A stretch of DNA of 64,000 bases from Pomphorhynchus laevis (Eukaryota; Acanthocephala; Palaeacanthocephala; Echinorhynchida; Pomphorhynchidae). Made by a program: the position numbers and the translations under genes. Below, one piece after another: positions 10,903-23,420 of this stretch (position 1 is the stretch's first letter; each line of letters starts with the position of its first letter). The DNA is taken from the NCBI GenBank assembly GCA_012934845.2, contig WNNJ02002176.1, positions 1 through 64,000 on the forward strand, read 5' to 3'. The notes under the pieces were generated by a model. The model was not told the origin of the DNA. It saw only the letters and a list, made by a program, of their open reading frames with translations, and did not search any database.

Positions 10903-13900
10903 ATATTCTATGTGCAAATATGTATAAAGTTTTTAAAAATCAAATATTTGATATTAGTTTCAAATGCAACCATTTACTTAAGTACAATGCATGCATAAAT
11001 AAAAAATTAATTCATGTGATGTAATGTCTGTTTATTAAACATCATGAAACGTTTTGTATTGAACAAATTTAGGCAATTTTGAAAAATACAGAAAAAAATT
11101 ATTCTTGAAATAGTTATTTTTTCAATACAACGTTTTTGATCATTTTTTTGATATTATGAAATTTTACTTAAAATTTAAATATATCTGATAATAAACTTAA
11201 GTGTTTTCTGTTGGTTTTCTGATTTAAGTTACTGATAGATTTTACAGTCTAATTCATGCCTTTTAAAAACACAAAGTTTTGATTTGTAATATGCTAAAAA
11301 AGACGCGAAATTTCGAAATTACCTACAACATATTTTGTTGAAGCGTATTCATTTTTATGTCATTGAAACACAATGTCTATCGAAAAATCGAATTAAAATC
11401 CCGCCACACTAGTAACATTTGCTCTTCTTGATCCCACTCATTATATCCAACTAATATATATATACGAAGAATGATGAATAAGAATTATTTGAAATACAAC
11501 AATTTAATGTTTGAGATTAGATAAAAATCAAAAATAAAGTATGATCTGCAGTAATATTACATTATACCAAATATACATTTTACGTATATAAATTGGAATA
11601 TAATTTTATTTTGTTGAATTCCAAGACGAAATCGATGTGGAAATCATGTTCTTGTTTCCGTAATATTGCATCAAATCTATGCAATATCTAATTATAATTC
11701 TTTCACCTTTAAATAATATACAGTGTGATGTCCCCCCACTATCTCTATCTGATATTCGCTCTCTCTCTGTGTGTTCTCTCTTTCACTTCACCATCATCCA
11801 CACAATGAAAAATAAGTGCAAGTGCATTTTTTTATTACAGTTATTGAAAAATGTTGAAAAAAAGTAGCATTTGAGGAACGAAAAATAATAATTAATTTAT
11901 ATTGTGTTGCGAGAGATCAATATTTGTACAAAGGAGAACAGAGAGTGTGTGTTGGTGGTAATGTGCAAATGCAGAAAACACGGACAGCAGGGAGCATGCG
12001 TCAGATGTGCATGATAAATGACTTGAATAAAAACTGTTTTCCTGTATTTGTTGATAGAAGAGAGAGCAGGGTTTTTTACTTACAAAATTTTGATTGTGTT
12101 ATCATGGATTTGCTTTCCTTTTTTCTCAGTGCTTGTATATTTTTTGGTTTTTATTATTATACTGACAAAAATAGCTAAATATTTTGTCCGTTTTTTTAAT
12201 TTAGCGTTTTTACTGCTCTATATCACATTGCGTATAGAGTTATAACGATGCTGTAGCAGTAATGGGTGGCGACATCTTTTCAGCTTTGTGTGCATATGAT
12301 GCTGGAGGAAATAGTTGCTATATTGCAATGCTGGTGCTGGTAATATTATGGTGGTTCTCTACTATTATATTGTTTCATTTTTCTGCATCCCGTTATATTT
12401 CTACAACTTTAAAAACTAAACTCTTTATATGTGTACTCAAATAGCGAGAGAAAAAATTCTCTCGGTTTTTGTACACAAAGACAATTTCCTTTCTTTGCCG
12501 AGGAGCAGCTATATCGAGATTATGCGATGTGAGAATATATCATCTCTGAATGAAAAAAGTAGCATTTCATGCCATTGAAAAACAGTACTCTCAGGAAATC
12601 ACCACCAAAAATAGAACATTTTTCTTACAAGGATACAGAGCAAAACAGAATAAGGTTAGCTAATATAACGCAATTGCTTTGCTTTTCATCTAGCATTCAC
12701 AATAAACGAAGATTTACCTTCTATTTTAAATATATTAACCTCTATTTTTATCTTATAATAAAACAGCGGTATGAAAATTAATTATAAATCCCATTATCTC
12801 GGTACACACTGTGAATGCGATTTATGTACACGTTAGTATATTCCTAAACTTTTACTGTTATAGTCAACCAACTATAATGAATGCTTGCAATTCATTCATG
12901 TATTCTATAATATCATTGTGAGAAATGTAAGCAACTCTCTTTATTAATTCCAAATTGATAACTCGATTGTAATGATATTGAGAAGCAGTAATCACAATAT
13001 TACTTAAAGGTTAATTGTATTTATATACAGATTAACTTTTAATTTAAATAAATTGCGCAAACCTATTCAAGATGGATAAATTTCAAGTTTGATAAGTTAG
13101 TCCCTTATCTGCTTACAAGGCTATTCCGATAGCAATCCCTCGTCGTCGTCGCAAACGGCCTGTTCGACGACCGGCAAATGTTCTAATTTTTAATCATCAC
13201 GTTACATCAAGCAAGTATGTCACTGTAGCGTCCGTCGTATCGTCCAAAGGTATCAAAAGTATTACAAGAGGAATCTAATGATTATCACTCGAAGCAGTGG
13301 GGAAAGAAGCATTTCCGCTTGCGGTAGCCATTTCATGTGTGATGGTGCCACTTAGCACCATCACACCTAGTAATAAATTAATTCTATTGATATATTAATA
13401 AGTATTTTTTAATTAATACGCATAACTTGAAAATTTTATTTTTTTAGAAAGCATTTTATTCTTAAAAAGCATATAATCTTATTTTTAGAAATCTTTATTT
13501 AGAAAGCATATTATTTTATGCATTATGTATCCATATAAAGTGGATATTTAAAAATATCAAAATAAAATATATTTAAACATCCAAATATATCTTCACATTT
13601 TGTAAAAGGAATATTATTGTATACATTAAGTGTGCTAAAATCTTTATAACGATTACAGTATAAAAGCGTTGATATTATAAATCAACATAATAAATGTATC
13701 TTTGTAGAAGTAAGAATTTATATCCATTTTTTCAATATTTCGAAACCAATCAGTTTATTAATACTGAATTAGAGTTAATTTATAATTTTAAATTTCTTCA
13801 ATGATTACCACTAGTGATTTAATATAGCAGTAATTATCTAATGTTTATTAAAACAATTTGTACCATTGCATTCTACAGAGAAAAACAAGTTTTAGTTTCT

Positions 13901-16900
13901 ATTAATAACGTTTTGCAGAACTGCAAACTCATGGATAAATGCGATATTTTCTAAAATAGAAATTTTTTTATTCGGGCTTGTTGTGACGAGATATGGGTCA
14001 GCCTAAATTTCACAAAAGTGCCCATAACTATTTTATTTTGCCTTTGATTGTTTTTGACAGAAGATCAAATTATTTAGTAGCTTATGAGACAATAATTTTG
14101 TGTAAAAATCATTTGACACTTTCCTGTCCTTTTTGAATCAAAAGAATAAATGAGTTTTAGTCATGATTCATACACAATTTGCACACATAAAAGCGATTAA
14201 ATATTAACACAGAAATATGACAATTTTTTACATTTTTTGATATGTTCATGATACTAAAAGTTCAGAAACATTAGGGTTCAGAACATCAACGATTTGTTCA
14301 TAATTTATAACTATTTTGTATTTAAAATAAGCTTTTTTATTTTATTTTTTGTTTCAACTTTTTTATCAAACAGCAAAATGTGATTGGCTTATTTTTTATA
14401 TTCGCACTGATTGATTAATGTAACTAAGCATATTAATGCAATTGCTTTGATGGATTACAGCAAGTGCATTAATCAAATTGTAAAAAGTATGTAAATGATG
14501 ATAAAAATGTATTTGTTCTTTTACATTTTTAATAAGATAAGGAAGAACCAATGCTTTTTACAGGAAATCGTAGTGCCATAAGCTGCATCAATTAATTTCA
14601 TGTCAAAAGCAAACTAATGCAAAATAAAGTCATGGGTATTTTATGAACTTTAGGACACCAACATCTCTTAATTTTGATTTTTTTAAGAAAAAATTCTATT
14701 TAGATGTTAAAAATTTTAAAAAAATGTGACACCTTAAAAATGTTTGCATTATATGATTTGTTTTTGAGGTTAAAATTTGCACCCTTAGTGATTCTGTGGA
14801 TATGTATTTTAGCAAAAAATTGTACACAGAAATAAATGCTCATTTTTATATATAGAATTAGATGTTATAAATCGTTTATCAAATGAATGTAAAATTGAAC
14901 AATTGACCCTAATCACATTGTTGAAATTGTTCAAAGCTAAATAAAAACTTCTAACTGAATATTTGAATCTTACACATTTTTATCTAAATCATAAAACACA
15001 CGCATTTTGATTTCGATGTTATAACAAGAAAAGTCCAAACTTTTTAGAAGGTAAAAAGTGATTTCAATGTAAAGTGTACGGTTACTCTTGCCATTTTAGT
15101 GATAAGCTAACACGGGTTGTATATGATTATATCGACACATGATGTTAGCAATTTAGAAATCAACAAAAACTAAATATTTTATAAGAATTTTTATTTTGGA
15201 AGGCTGCAAATGAAGTAGAACGAACTTTATTCAACATCTGCCATTCATACGGTATTCCGTCAGCAGTGGAAATTATCTTCTACTGATGAGTCGTCACAGC
15301 AACTAAACTGCATTCATTAAGATTGCTCGCTTTTATCTCATTTGGCATATACCAAAATGCAATATTTTTAATATATTGATCAAATATTTCGTAGAAATCT
15401 TACAATTATGAAGAACCGTTTCCAAATCAGACCATTCAAATTCAATACATGATTTGTTAGTTTGATTTATTTGCTATATCTTGCAGCTATTTAATTACAT
15501 GCAGTTTCTCTTTTCAAAGTTTTATTGATTTCTCAAAACTCTGAGATTTCTGACTTTAAGATAGTTGTTCAGAGATACATTGTTACTCGTTTAATGAAAA
15601 ACGATCAATTAGTTTATGTAATAACGTAAATTATGGTTCAACTATCCTTATCAAAATCACATTACCTTAAAAATTCATTTTTTTATTTACAAATTTTGTT
15701 GCAGTTTCTTAAATCATGTCCCCGAAAATTAAAAATAGATCAACTTTATTTGTAAATTTTTGAATATGCAATTGGTATCCAAAAAAACTATTTTTATTGA
15801 AAATATTTAGGTCTGAATAGATCAATAGCATTGGGGAAAATTTACAAATAAGGTTGATTTGTTTTTTGTATTTTCGGGAAAAGATTAATACATGATTAAA
15901 TTTACTACGAATGTAATCCTACGCGAATTTCCTAAGGCATACTTTAATTCTATTTATAACGTAATTTTGGTAATATTCAAACAAGTATGCAATATGTATA
16001 TATCTGCATATTTGGATGTTATTACCCATGTAGTATATATTAATACAACAAATACAGAAGAATCACGCGCTTGTATCTGTCGTTTACTTATATATTTACT
16101 AATAGCATCATTATATAATATTATTTCCAACAACAACATAAAAGCAATAGAAAACCAATTTATACTGCACCTTTTTCAGAAAAATTAAAGTGGTCATATT
16201 TTCTGATCAAAGGCAACTTTACCTGTTATAATATGTTTTTGATTGCAAATATAAATAAATATTATTATATATGTTCTGGAATATATTTATACAACATAAT
16301 TAATTTTTATTAATTTAATATTATATAATATTTAATTTCATAAATTCATTAAAATCACTTATCTAGTAACTTCAAAATATTTCACCTTTATATAGGTGTG
16401 CAAAGTGTAAATATGTTTTTTTACTTTTGTAGCTTATTTTAGAAGCTACCGAAATACTAAAAATAAATTTTATTTAATTGTGATCGTTTATAATACTAAT
16501 TTTATTTTCAATAAAATTTATCATAGTCTATTGAATTTTAAATTCGTTTTGGTAGTTCAATCATCATAGATCTTATTCTTACATGCTCTGAAATCTAGAA
16601 TCCTTAATGTAGAAGTAATCATTGGTAGTTGTTTTGCCAAAAGAACTAATTCAGATGTGAAAAATAAGTATTTTGAATTAAGTAGGATCTGGAAGAATTT
16701 ATAAACTAAATTAATTGATAGTGATGACTATTTTTTTTTTAATGTTTGCACTTAATTTATCATTAATTGGTATTGTGCTCAAAATAAGTAAATTCTATTC
16801 CCTTAATTCGGAACCCACTAAATTCAGCGAGTATATATAATCCTAAAAGCATAATTGATATTAACGTTTGGCATTACATCAACGTATACACTTACCTAAA

Positions 16901-18230
16901 TCAGAAAGGTTGGAGCATTAGTGCATTTAAACGTTATCTGCAAGATAGCGTTTTTTTAATTGCATATAAATTACACACATTATATACATATAAAGAGAGA
17001 GACATACTTAACATGCATTTACCGAATTAATTATGATAAGTACCGTACTATCAGGATATTAAAGCTTATAAAAGAATAATTACGCTGCAGTAAAATAGAT
17101 TTGAGTAGATGTGTAGCATATAAACTATTAATATATCATTTAATTTATTTCTTAGTATTTAATTTTGATAGTTACTTTTAGTATTTTCTTTTCGATCGAA
17201 ATTATCTTTCATCTGTACACTCATTTCACCAAAATAGACAAGGTTCAGAGAAAATATTATTTTTCGATTCCCTACTTTATAAATATTCATTCATAGTTAA
17301 TATTTTTATTTGAAAATAAATAATTTTGTTTTAAAATTATTTGTTTGAATAACCGCGTAGCATAAATCTTTTATAAATTCACAGTACAAACATAAACTGA
17401 AAATGTGTGATAAAATCAGGTATCAAAAAATCAACAATCAAGAAAATTTACTCTTTATAGGTAATTGATAGTGCCATTCATCAATTTGCTTCTTATATAC
17501 ATTGTTTGCAATATGCTGTTATGCGAAAGCGAATTCAAAAGAACCAAAGAATTACCGAAATTGAATAAGAATATGCAAATTGTCCTTATGAATTGTTGTT
17601 AATAAATTACTGCAAACGGTAAAAATGCTTTAGTGATGTTCCCATCTAACATGTATTGCTGCTATTCACTGCAGTGTTCATGTACATGTTCAGAAGTTAC
17701 GCAAAGTTATATGAATTATTGGTTACAATAGAACATAATTGTTATTGCATGTAAAATTGTGTTTCATTTTACATTTAGGTAAAGCCACTGTGCTTTCATA
17801 TTCCAAAACCAACTAAAAATGTCCAATGATACATTCGATGTGCTCTTACATTGTACAGGGCGTTTAAACATCGAGTGTAAACTCTTGGAACATCGAGTTT
17901 AAACACCCTATACATCGAGTATAAACGTCATGTACAACTAAAAATGTTAAAAATAAATAGTTCTCTTCAAGATATGGGAACTATCGATTAATAATTATTG
18001 AAGGTAGATTAAAGTAATACATAAGTTTATTATTAGATATTTGATCCACCTCCAATATTTATTTATCAATAATGGATCATTATCAACTATTTAAAACTAT
18101 CGATTACACTACGAAATTAAAATTCATATAATTCAATTTGCTAAAAAGCAAAATATTATTTAAAATTTTAAATCTAATACGAACCTTTAATAATTTTCAT
18201 ATAAAAGCGTAGTCGATGATATATATAAAT
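10903..18230. other. Intronic AT-rich DNA, no gene seen
   Basis: No exon with credible splice sites or domain was found. Frames at 11924-12245 and 15892-16188 are AT-rich and without homology I recognise. Notable: a CT-rich patch at 11735-11800, a less AT-rich island at 13120-13380 ending in a GC-rich hairpin, near-repeated GTTTAAACATCGAG-like words at 17870-17930, and a family D relic at about 17990-18110 (TTTGATCCACCTCC, then ATTTATTTATCAATAATGG). Confidence 0.5.
13336..13367. repeat. GC-rich perfect hairpin
   Basis: TGTGATGGTGC and GCACCATCACA form an 11-bp perfect stem around CACTTA. It ends a less AT-rich island (13120-13380, with CGTCGTCGTCGC) that resembles no other part of the window. 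Possible fragment of an unrecognised repeat or a structured regulatory site. Confidence 0.8.
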
Positions 18231-18233
18231 ATA

Positions 18234-18238
<5 letters not shown>

Positions 18239-18315
<77 letters not shown>
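18239..18315. repeat. (TA)n microsatellite beside foldback
   Basis: Uninterrupted TA run ending ten bases before the Penelope-type foldback at 18325. Targeting of simple repeats is known for some Penelope-like elements; here only the adjacency is seen. Confidence 0.97.
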
Positions 18316-18319
<4 letters not shown>

Positions 18320-18385
18320 AATAAATTGTTGGTTGTTTAGTTAAAACTAGCACAATTAAAGCAAAAAGCAGTGTATATTATTTAA

Positions 18386-18426
18386 ATTTCCATAGCTTTC
18401 GGGCACAGCCCTTCTTCAGTGGAAGT
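18386..18426 (-). ncRNA. Minimal hammerhead ribozyme, mirror copy
   Basis: Reverse-complement partner of the motif at 18536-18576, in the left arm of the same foldback. Same core, same stem II and same self-complementary AGCU. Transcription from either side would therefore carry one sense copy. Confidence 0.68.
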
Positions 18427-18535
18427 TCCACGCAATATTGTAAGAACTTAATATAATCAGGACAATTTAAATAGTTTTTAATCAGGATAATTTAAATTGC
18501 CCTGATCATATTAAGTTCTTACAATATTGCGTGGA

Positions 18536-18576
18536 ACTTCCACTGAAGAAGGGCTGTGCCCGAAAGCTATGGAAAT
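18536..18576 (+). ncRNA. Minimal hammerhead ribozyme, canonical order
   Basis: Stem I ACUUCCA (18536-18542) pairs with UGGAAAU (18570-18576) at six of seven positions. Core CUGAAGA at 18543-18549; stem II GGGC-UGU-GCCC after one extra A; GAAA at 18562-18565; then GCU and A17 at 18569, giving a CUA cut site. The would-be stem III is self-complementary AGCU, fitting a dimeric minimal hammerhead as described for Penelope-like elements. All invariant core bases are present. Confidence 0.7.
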
Positions 18577-18759
18577 TTAAATAATATACACTGTTTTTTG
18601 CTTTAATTGTGCTAGTTTTAACTAAACAACCAATAATATATATAATAATAAGGAATTTCTTAAATAAATAATTAACAACCACTAAAAAATACGAATAGAG
18701 ACATTAGAAAAAACAACTGCAGTTCAGATAAGACAACTCATAACAGCATTTAGTCTTCA

Positions 18760-21220
18760 TAATGATATCTCGGCCTCAGGTCCATCGGGATTTGAGCCCT
18801 CCAGCCAATCCAACACGCCACCTTTCGACTGAACAACCCGAGATCTTTCAGCCCCCGAAGAATCCAATCGAGACGGACTATACTAGGTAAACGAGAGACG
18901 AGGAGCTTAAGAAACCTTAGCCTTTGATCAGGGGGACGTCCTCTCGAGAAGAAGACTAATCCCTAGATAGCCCAAAGTGCCCCAAAGGCGTTCCTGGGTT
19001 TTCCCTTTTAATGCCAAATGTTGAGCCCGTTTCAGGGGCCACTTAGCTTTCTTCAGGATACGTTTGAATCTATCCAGGTCAGCTTTCGCCGACCAGTTCA
19101 CCGTAACGGTGAACCCCAGGTATTTTACTCGACTTGTAAAGGTGGGGAGTGGTTCAGAGGCAAATATGAAGGAGAGCGCAGAGAGTGCTAGTCTCTTAAG
19201 TTTTTTCTTTGTTGCAGGGGAGCCATGAAAGACTACCACTTGCGATTTTGCAGAGTTTAAAATAAGATTGGATTAGGGTAGCTGGTCTTTTAATCTTAAA
19301 AAGAAACGGCTGATGTCAGAGACTACGTCTTTACACTTGCGTCCATGAACAGGGCTGTGGTGTAATCAGCGTACACAACTAGACGTTATTCGCGTTTAAA
19401 TATTTTGAATAGTTCAATGGAGGCAGCAAGGTATAAGATAGGAGAAAGTGGGGAACCTTGAGGCACACCCGTAATAGGGTAGAACTGACGCGCATCAGGG
19501 TCGTCTTCATAGTAAAAACGCTTGGTATACAGCAGGATCTCCACTCTGTTCACAATTCTCGCAGGCAACCCGAGGGACCTGAGAGAAGAGATCACAAAAG
19601 GAATGGAGATGCGGTCAAATGCAGCGGAAAAATCAAAGAAAACAGCCACAACTATGCGATGGCTATTATCCCGACAAAACTACTCCACCTCACCAACTGC
19701 TGAAGGGACCGAGCGACCTAGACAAACCCATGAAAACCTAGAGGGATCAAATTACGCCTTAACATATAATCGCGGATTTTACGCGCAAGCGCTTTTTCGT
19801 AAATCGACACGAGAGCATTTTGAATCGAAATGGGTCGCAGATTTTTAGGGCATGAGCATGATTTTTTCTTAGGAATAAAAACACGCTTACTAATATTGAT
19901 GCCGGCTACATCGGATGGGGAGGCTAAAAGCATTGTGACGGCCACCTCTCTTCTCTGATCAGCTGTCAAAAGCTGACAGACCCGAGAATAAAGTGGAGCG
20001 ACGGATTTGGAGGTGCCCGGGAGTAGACCCCAGGAGTTAAGGATATCCGTAACAGATAGATCCCTACTCCTGAAGTTACACCAAGGCGGGATTGGTTGAA
20101 GTGATTGAGTGGCTCCATAGTTGTGTAGAGCTAGTGACTCCTCTAAAACTTTATCAAGGCCTACATTCCCTATCCAACCCAATGCTCTATCCTTCCAGCA
20201 AACAAACTTCTCATTCTTGAAAATCTTCCAAAAAGGAAGATTGAGAAGGACTAAGGCGAGCAATACTTGTCCTATCCTTACTCAGCTAGAAACTATATCT
20301 AGCGCTCCAGTATTCATTCGAGAGAGCCTGTCTGGCGGAAACAGAGATTAGGGAGGTTAAGCAGTTTCGCTAGGACCTTGAGTTTCGTTTGAGTGGGATT
20401 GTATATACGACATTTATAGGTAGTCGATAAAACGCGGTAGCTTGCGAAAAGAGGTAGGTATTAAATTCGGTCAGCCTCTCATTTCCTATTCCGGGAAAGA
20501 GTTGGATAGGCGCTTGAAAGAAGGTCACTATGATCGGATCAAAGTGAAACCTCCTTCGAAGCAACGTATCTTTCTCAATTCTCCAACGAATTAGGTCATG
20601 AGAGGTGGACAATCGCTGGCGCGACTGCTCTGTGCAGAGGAGTTTCAACAACCACCTCGAGTGATGCAGTAAAATGTCGAGGATTGAATTTGTTGATGAA
20701 AGGTAGGGGAAGGTGGTTTGTGAATAAGATAACCGTTCCTAGCTCTGCGAAGTGCTGCATTGATCCAACTACCAGCTCTGTCGTTGAAATCCCCAAGTAT
20801 CATGTCGTAGCCACTGTCGATAATACTATCCAGGCTGAGACGGTTCTTGTGTATCTCCCCAGTACGGATGTAGACATTGGCTAGACTGAGGTGTTTACAG
20901 TTCTTACAGAGTGAAACTTCCAAACAAGACATGGCTGGACATGAGTAATTTAAAAGGAGGGATGACCTTAAGGAGCACTTAACTAAGGTCAAGAGTCCTT
21001 GAGATGAAGATGAGTGAGGTGGGTTATGTACGGAGTATAGTGGGAACAGATATGCTTTGGGATAAATCGAGTAATGTCCAGGGTAGACGGATAGACCGCG
21101 TCTCCTGAAGGACTATAACATCTGCATATCTACCAGATAAAAGTCTAGGGGCAGAAGCATCTCCCGAATTCCACTGAAGGATATTCAGTGAAAAAGGATC
21201 ACGAGTACACTGCATTTCAT
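18760..21220 (-). pseudogene. LINE A ORF2 (endonuclease and reverse transcriptase) remnant
   Basis: The N-terminus (21024-21215) shows SLNILQWNSGDA and VIVLQETRS, typical of the APE endonuclease. LGDFNDRAGSW follows near 20830. RT motifs: NLRPISIQNALVSIYEKALA (19718-20263), FFDFSAAFDRISIPF and GVPQGSPLSPILY (19386-19649), VYAD with Tyr in place of the second catalytic Asp near 19370, and KYLGFTVTVNWSAK (18928-19239). Pieces lie in at least three frames with stops between. Intact homologues nick target DNA and prime reverse transcription there. Confidence 0.88.
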
Positions 21221-21249
21221 TATATTTGCTGGGTGGAATTGCCTTGACC

Positions 21250-22345
21250 TAGACGGAGCTAGGGGCGAAAAGGTCGCCCTTTCCACCACACGCCCTACTA
21301 GGGAAGACACCTGCCCACGGGCATTATCTTCATTTCCCATGAGTGCAACGGCAGCATCTTCGGCGTTAGATTTTAACATTTTTCCGCTCTTCACAGGAAG
21401 AACTCTGTGTGACGATGCTGCTCTTTTCTTTGATTCCTTCAGGACCGGAGTGTCGGCGATTACTGGAGCGGTAAAAAAATAAAGCGAGCTGTTTCTGAAT
21501 CAAGTTCTCCAATTGCTTGAAGATTGCTTGTCTTATGGAGTCGACTAACCTGATGATGTCGTTGTCAGTCATTCTACCCACGAATGCACCAAAAGTCACA
21601 GGGTCATCTTTTTTATTGAGGTGGGGATGATCAGTGGCGGGAACAATACAGTTTCAAGTTCGCACACTTTCTGGAAAACGCTAGATGGGGTATTCCACAA
21701 TTTGAACACTTGGGCTGGGAGGAGCACTTCTAACCAACTTGCGGGCAATTCGATTGGCCGCATACCCCACAAGACTTCTCCTTAACATATCCAGAGCCCC
21801 AGTGGCCCCATTCGTGGCAAGTATTGCAGTGCGGGTAAGTTAGCTCGTCGGTGCTTATGAGTTTAAACAATAAATTATGTCTTAAAAATGGGCTACAAAC
21901 GGCTTTTTTAGGATCTCAGCATTATCAATGGAAGAGGACGCAAAAGCTATCGGGATAGGAAATCCGTTCTTCCCAGTCACGTGCCGGAAGTTTGTTAGTC
22001 TAAATAGTCTCTTTAAAGACTCAATATCCTTCTCATTCAAGAGGGGAGGAACATTTGAGATTTTGATGGAAGCTTGAATAGGTTTAAATTGTATTGTCCC
22101 AACATCCATTAATTCGTCGTGGACAAAAATTTCATACTCCTTCGCAAGGTCCCAGGAAACGAACGAGATCTTGAATTCAGCTTTAAAGTAGCGTCCTTAG
22201 TATAATAGGACTCTATTATTATATTTTTCAGTAAACTTTCGCAAGAATATGCTAAATAGCTTATGGCGCTCTATTGGCGCTGATAGCTTAATAACCGCCA
22301 GATTTTTTAATTTGGGTATTGAGGGTACCTGCATTTTATTTGATA
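21250..22345 (-). pseudogene. LINE A ORF1 (gag-like, zinc knuckle) remnant
   Basis: Read on minus, it starts inside the 5' truncation (VPSIPKLKNLAVIKLSAP) and passes an RRM-like stretch (IKISNVPPLLNEKDIESL). It then reaches CNTCHEWGHWG and CGVCGQSNC near 21720-21840, which are CCHC-type knuckles of Jockey/I ORF1 proteins. The last cysteine of the first knuckle reads Tyr, and a stop follows the second. The C-terminal part (FGAFVGRMTDNDIIRLVDSI, 21366-21599) is in another frame. ORF1 proteins of this type coat the LINE RNA as nucleic-acid chaperones. Not functional here. Confidence 0.8.
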
Positions 22346-22351
22346 TATATA

Positions 22352-22849
22352 ATAGTAGTGCACGGATGTGCTGAGTAGACAACGGTCCAGGATTTCTTAC
22401 GAAATTCGGCATTTATACTAAATGGTGTTGCTTGATATACTGGACTTCGATTCACGACTTTCAGTCACCATGTCACTTCTAGACGACCACTTCAGCATCG
22501 AAATGATGAGTACCCGGCAACACTCATAAGTAGAATGAGGTACACACTGGTCGTTTCTGTTGCCTGTGTGACATTGTGAATAAAGGCGTTTCCGACACTT
22601 TGCTTAATTGTCTGAGGCTTACGCTCTTAACCAGATCGAATTGCTGTGCGAACCATCCTTAAACACTAGGCAGAGGTTGCTGCTGAATTGTCGCTGCACT
22701 CGTTGGATCCTAAATGGATACGGCAGGTTTATTAGTAGTGCACGGATGTGCTGAGTAGACAACGGTCCAGGATTTCTTACGAAATTCGGCATTTATACTT
22801 AATGGTGTTGCTTGATAGACTGGACTTCGATTCACGACTTTCAGTCACC
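22352..22849 (-). repeat. 380-bp repeat: one full and one partial unit, minus orientation
   Basis: The full unit is 22352-22731; the next starts at 22732 with the same AGTAGTGCACGGATG word and stops at 22849, where it meets plus-oriented units head to head. The unit is less AT-rich than its surroundings and non-coding. The hammerhead-like motif on minus at 22478-22564 has drifted core boxes (CUUAUGA and AGAAAC), but its helices are largely kept. It cuts into the 5' end of LINE A, so it inserted later or recombined there. Confidence 0.9.
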
Positions 22850-22952
22850 TAGTGTTTAAGGATGGTCCGCACAGCAATTCGATCTGGTTAAGAGCGTAAA
22901 CCTCAGAAAATTAAGCAAAGTGTCGGAAACCCCTTATTCACAATGTCACACA

Positions 22953-23040
22953 GGCAACCGAAACGACCAGTGTGTACCTCATTCTACTGATGAGTGTTGC
23001 CGGGTACTCATCATTTCGATGCTAAAGTGGTCGTCTAGAA
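22953..23040 (+). ncRNA. Hammerhead-like motif, permuted order (380-bp repeat)
   Basis: Strand Y: IIb GGCAAC (22953-22958), C, GAAA (22960-22963), IIIa ACGACCA (22963-22969). Strand X: Ib UUCUA (22982-22986), CUGAUGA (22987-22993), GU, IIa GUUGCC (22996-23001). Strand Z: IIIb UGGUCGU (23028-23034), C17 at 23035, Ia UAGAA (23036-23040). All three helices are perfect: II six pairs plus G10.1-C11.1 with one bulged U, III seven, I five. Every core base is present, with a GUC cut site. The order Y-X-Z is opposite to natural hammerheads. Confidence 0.55.
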
Positions 23041-23332
23041 GTGACATGGTGACTGAAAGTCGTGAATCGAAGTCCAGTCTATCAAGCAACACCATTTAGT
23101 ATAAATGCCGAATTTCGTAAGAAATCCTGGACCGTTGTCTACTCAGCACATCCGTGCACTACTAATAAACCTGCCGTATCCATTTAGGATCCAACGAGTG
23201 CAGCGACAATTCAGCAGCAACCTCTGCCTAGTGTTTAAGGATGGTCCGCACAGCAATTCGATCTGGTTAAGAGCGTAAGCCTCAGACAATTAAGCAAAGT
23301 GTCGGAAATGCCTTTATTCACAATGTCACACA

Positions 23333-23420
23333 GGCAACCGAAACGACCAGTGTGTACCTCATTCTACTGATGAGTGTTGCAGGGTACTTATCATTTCGAT
23401 GCTGAAGTGGTCGTCTAGAA
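23333..23420 (+). ncRNA. Hammerhead-like motif, second plus unit
   Basis: Same three strands as at 22953-23040, with one change: IIa reads GUUGCA, losing the outermost pair of stem II. In this tandem setting, X of the first unit plus Y and Z of the second could also fold in the ordinary hammerhead order with a loop of about 340 nt. Confidence 0.5.

Larger units (their letters stand above)
18325..18636. mobile_element. Penelope-type foldback with long near-perfect arms
   Basis: Arms of about 130 bases (18325-18457 and 18503-18636) are nearly identical inverted copies around a 45-base AT-rich centre. Outer words GTTGTTTAGTTAAAAC and CACAATTAAAGC resemble the edge of the 26.57-kb foldback (GACAACCAAATTAAAGC). 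Each arm carries a hammerhead core (CTGAAGAAGGGCTG then TGCCCGAAAGC). High arm identity suggests a young insertion or ongoing gene conversion. No coding region. Confidence 0.75.
18640..22345 (-). mobile_element. LINE A, Jockey/I-like non-LTR retrotransposon, 5' truncated
   Basis: Minus-strand element of about 3.7 kb with ORF1 (zinc knuckles) and ORF2 (endonuclease plus reverse transcriptase). It is more GC-rich than its surroundings. The 5' end is cut where a 380-bp repeat begins (22352). The AT-rich 3' tail abuts the Penelope-type foldback at 18636. A second, 5'-truncated copy lies at 34.44-36.37 kb on plus. Several frame changes mean this copy is dead. Zinc knuckles in ORF1, an APE-type endonuclease and the RT motifs place it near the Jockey/I/R1 group; finer assignment is not possible by eye. 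Confidence 0.9.

Noticed and set aside
11924-12245. Two overlapping plus-strand frames
   Set aside because: AT-rich hydrophobic translation, no signature, no supporting splice sites or promoter.
15270-15300. Isolated TTCTACTGATGAGT resembling strand X of the 380-bp unit
   Set aside because: No matching GAAAC or U-H strand with pairing nearby.
15892-16188. 98-codon plus-strand frame
   Set aside because: An opposite-strand frame overlaps it, composition equals the intron background, no motif.
22870-22925. tRNA-like A box (TGGTTAAGAGCG) in the 380-bp unit, suggesting a SINE
   Set aside because: The A-box match is fair but no B box at the right distance downstream; a near TTCGATC lies upstream. 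Left as unproven.
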